A stretch of DNA of 18,159 nt. Source: DATKLX01 sp035542155. GTDB lineage: Bacteria; Chloroflexota; Anaerolineae; Anaerolineales; Anaerolineaceae. The translations under genes were made by a program, and so were the position numbers. The stretch lies in contig DATKLX010000248.1 in assembly GCA_035542155.1 (NCBI GenBank), positions 1-18,159 on the forward strand, written 5' to 3'. Positions 15,965-18,159 of the stretch are shown one piece after another. Within the stretch, counting starts at the first letter, position 1. Each line of letters starts with the position of its first letter. A model generated the notes under the pieces. That model saw nothing but the letters and a program-made list of their open reading frames with translations. It did not search any database and was not told the origin of the DNA.

Positions 15965-17209
15965 TCAGACTATCCCTGGATCCGGTATCGGGATAATAAA
16001 TTTCCCGCCGTGTTCTCGAAACCTTGCTTGCTGGCGAATGATTTCATCCGCAAAATTCCAGGCAAGCAACAAGACATAATCAGGTTGGTCCTCCAGCAGC
16101 CTGGTCGGGGGTAAAATTGGCAGATGATTTGCGCCCATAAAGCGACCATGTTTGAATGGGTTCAGATCGACCACGTAATCCACGAAGTCTCTTCCGATCT
16201 GGCAGTAAGCCAGCAAAGTCGTAGCTTTTGCGGCCGCCCCATACCCGGCGATCCGTTTCCCACTCTGTTTGAGATTTTCCAGGATTTCTACCAAAGAAGC
16301 CCGGATGTTATTCACGCATTCCGCGAACGAACTGTAATACTCAAACTGGTCAACCCCCCGGGCCTTTTCCTCGGATAACAGCCCAATCACAGACGATTGA
16401 ACATTTTCGATCGGCTCAACATACAGGCGCAGCGAGCCGCCGTGGATTTTGATCCGCCGGATATTATTTAAATACAACCGGTGGTTGCGGAACAGGTGAT
16501 CCAGGGCAGTGACTGAGAAATAACAGAGGTGCTGGTGATAGATCGTGTCAAACTCGCTTTTATCGATCAAATCCACCAGGTAAGGCATCTCAAGCACAGC
16601 CACTCCATCTGGTTTCAGCAGTGTCCGGATTCCCTCCACAAATCCATTCAGATCTCTGACATGAGCCAGGACATTATTCGCAATGATCACATCGGCCCGT
16701 ATATCCTGCGCAGACAATTCACGGGCCAGATCGAGCGTGAAAAAAGTATTCAATGTGCGTACGCCAATTTTCTGCGCCGCCTCCGTGGGTCCTTTGGCCG
16801 GGTCGATCCCCAGAACCTGTACGCCTGCATTGACGAAATTCTTCAGCATATAACCGTCATTGCTGGCAGGCTCGATCACCAGGCTGGTCGGGCCGAGATT
16901 TCTCCTGCGGATCAGCTCCGCGGCGTTCTGGCGCGTGTGCTCCATCAATGCGGGTGAGATGGAAGAAAAATAGGGATAGTCGGCTCCGAAAAGGATGTCC
17001 GGTTCAACCGTCTCTTTGATTTGTACCAGGGAGCAATCTGCACAGAACGCCAAGGTCAGCGGCACGATGTGCTCTGGTTGGGTTAGCTGCTCTTCGGTGA
17101 TGAGACGGTCCGCGATGGGAGTATCGCCGAATGAGAGAATATCTCTGAGATTTGTGCCGCCGCAAGACCGGCACCGATCAATCACCTCAAATACCATTTG
17201 TCCACCCAT
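15965..17209 (-). CDS. SAM-dependent sugar C-methyltransferase
   Basis: 414 residues from the ATG at 17209, close to the 410 usual for this family (TcaB9, TylC3, NovU). Zinc ligands are Cys13, Cys16, Cys56 and Cys59. EPASNDG (113-119) is the family form of the S-adenosylmethionine motif. YFSSIS (80-85) and IYHQHLCYFS match the two active-site regions, with Tyr and His residues thought to act in proton transfer at the 4-keto sugar. The C-terminal domain has AGYGAAAKATTLL and VVDLNPFKHG. It should add a methyl branch to C3 of an NDP-4-keto-deoxysugar. A GTG at 17248 would overlap the epimerase gene by 25 bases, and an ATG four codons further in (17197) is also possible. It is distinct from the tandem pair at 9290-11697, though of the same broad architecture. 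Confidence 0.9.
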   Translation of the reverse strand: MGGQMVFEVIDRCRSCGGTNLRDILSFGDTPIADRLITEEQLTQPEHIVPLTLAFCADCSLVQIKETVEPDILFGADYPYFSSISPALMEHTRQNAAELIRRRNLGPTSLVIEPASNDGYMLKNFVNAGVQVLGIDPAKGPTEAAQKIGVRTLNTFFTLDLARELSAQDIRADVIIANNVLAHVRDLNGFVEGIRTLLKPDGVAVLEMPYLVDLIDKSEFDTIYHQHLCYFSVTALDHLFRNHRLYLNNIRRIKIHGGSLRLYVEPIENVQSSVIGLLSEEKARGVDQFEYYSSFAECVNNIRASLVEILENLKQSGKRIAGYGAAAKATTLLAYCQIGRDFVDYVVDLNPFKHGRFMGANHLPILPPTRLLEDQPDYVLLLAWNFADEIIRQQARFREHGGKFIIPIPDPGIV

Positions 17210-17223
17210 TTTGTTACCAGGAT

Positions 17224-18159
17224 CTAGCCTTGCTCTCGAACCATCCACCTGAGCGATGGATCCAGTTGGCCATTTTCGAGGAGCAGCTTAATATGAGCGA
17301 TACGCTTGTATCTGGGCCCTTCAAAATCCTGGTTCGCCAGGCCAATCCGCTGGTATGCTTCGTAGAGCTCTTCAACGCCCTGGCGGGCTGTCCATGCAGG
17401 CTGAAAACCTGGCAACACATCGATGATACGGTCGCAGTTCACCCGGTAATTGCGCTTGTCCGGACTTGCATCCGGCGCATATTCGATCCGGCAATGCGGC
17501 AGAATCTCTGCCACCAGCTCGGCCAGTTCGCGGATGCGGTAATTCTCGCTGGTGCAGCCAACATTAAAAGCCTCGTTATGAACCAGTTCTCGCGGCGCAG
17601 TCATGGCAGCAAGAAAAGCCGCTGAAATATCCCGAATGTGAACGATGGGCCTCCAGGATGTGCCATCACTTTTCAGGTAAATGAGGCTGGCTGTAAACGC
17701 CCAGGCTACCAGGTTATTCAGAACCAGGTCGAAGCGTAGCCGGGGTGAATATCCGTACGCGGTTGCATTGCGCAGAAAAATGGGAGAAAAATGCTCATCC
17801 GCCAGGAGGCTGACCTCTTGCTCGACCATGACCTTGGATTTCCCATACGGTGTCACCGGGTTGAACGCTGAATTTTCGTCCAAAAGGTCATTCCCGGCAG
17901 CGCCGTAATTGCTGCAGGACGAAGAGAAAATGAACCGGCTTACGCCTGCCTGTTTACAAAGCTTTGCAAGACGGACCGAGGCCAGATAATTGATCTCATA
18001 GGTCAAATCAGGATTGAAATCTCCGAGCGGATCGTTCGACAACCCCGCCAGGTGAATTACGGCATCGAACCCTTCCACATCTTTTATCTCTGCATCGCGT
18101 ACGTCTTTATGCAGGGTAGGCACATCCGGCAGCCCATTTCCAAAGGTACACGCTTCGTA
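17224..18159 (-). CDS. NAD-dependent sugar epimerase/dehydratase (5' end outside window)
   Basis: 311 codons before the stop are visible and the frame stays open to the right edge, where a YEACTFG segment still reads as family sequence. The N-terminal Rossmann GxxGxxG motif is therefore outside. Visible: VIHLAGLSNDP (nucleotide-side strand), FSSSCSNYG with the catalytic Ser, PYGKSK giving the Tyr-x3-Lys pair, and FNVGC near the substrate site. This is an extended short-chain dehydrogenase/reductase acting on NDP-sugars: a 4-epimerase, 4-ketoreductase or 4,6-dehydratase. A GTG at 18123 is an internal codon, not the start. It lies 14 bases before the C-methyltransferase, and this pairing is common in branched deoxysugar pathways, which supports an NDP-deoxysugar role. 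Confidence 0.9.
   Translation of the reverse strand, partial: YEACTFGNGLPDVPTLHKDVRDAEIKDVEGFDAVIHLAGLSNDPLGDFNPDLTYEINYLASVRLAKLCKQAGVSRFIFSSSCSNYGAAGNDLLDENSAFNPVTPYGKSKVMVEQEVSLLADEHFSPIFLRNATAYGYSPRLRFDLVLNNLVAWAFTASLIYLKSDGTSWRPIVHIRDISAAFLAAMTAPRELVHNEAFNVGCTSENYRIRELAELVAEILPHCRIEYAPDASPDKRNYRVNCDRIIDVLPGFQPAWTARQGVEELYEAYQRIGLANQDFEGPRYKRIAHIKLLLENGQLDPSLRWMVREQG

Noticed and set aside
17210..17248. GTG at 17248 as start of the C-methyltransferase
   Set aside because: It would overlap the epimerase gene and add polar residues outside the family's usual start. The ATG at 17209 gives normal length.
18121..18123. GTG at 18123 as the true start of the epimerase
   Set aside because: The frame continues upstream to the edge with family-like sequence, and the essential nucleotide-binding N-terminus would be missing.

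Overview
The window reads as part of an exopolysaccharide or surface-glycan biosynthesis locus. Most likely it comes from a member of the Chloroflexota, perhaps Anaerolineae. This placement is inference. It rests on the unusual layout of the sugar transferase at the left edge, on two secreted proteins that end in a short hydrophobic-Arg tail that I recall as common in that phylum, and on moderate GC. No rRNA, tRNA, CRISPR array, transposase or phage gene was found. There is no gap above 300 bases without a gene; the longest are 182 bases (3732-3913) and 161 bases (12524-12684).

Layout. Thirteen of fourteen genes lie on the minus strand and read right to left. Transcription block A (18159 down to 5499) contains, in order: an NAD-dependent sugar epimerase cut by the right edge, a zinc-binding sugar C-methyltransferase, a GT4 glycosyltransferase, a PIG-L/LmbE-type deacetylase, two secreted beta-sandwich proteins, two tandem paralogous methyltransferases, a second GT4, a Wzy/O-antigen-ligase-like membrane protein and a third GT4. 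Spacing is tight, with ATGA and TAATG junctions. One gene, a membrane-anchored right-handed beta-helix protein (3914-5443), lies on the plus strand. Block B (3731 down to 1) contains an ExoA-like GT2, a fourth GT4, and a polyprenyl-phosphate sugar-1-phosphate transferase that runs off the left edge.

How the genes may work together (inference). The sugar transferase would load the first sugar-phosphate on the lipid carrier at the membrane. The GT2 and four GT4 enzymes would extend the repeat unit. The epimerase and methyltransferases would make or decorate unusual, possibly C-methylated, deoxysugars. The PIG-L enzyme would remove an N-acetyl group. The Wzy-like protein would polymerise or ligate the unit outside. 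The beta-helix and beta-sandwich proteins would bind, trim or hold the finished glycan. No flippase, chain-length regulator or export channel is visible here, so the locus must continue outside the window.

Most notable points: the sugar transferase has its catalytic domain first and its membrane/Rossmann module second, the reverse of the common WbaP-like order. The two secreted proteins share a terminal tail resembling I/F-Y/I-L/P-x-V-x-R. The lone plus-strand gene is bracketed by near-identical 14-15 base direct repeats. Several gene starts were moved inward from upstream TTG or GTG codons to ATG codons, and each such case is explained in its entry.
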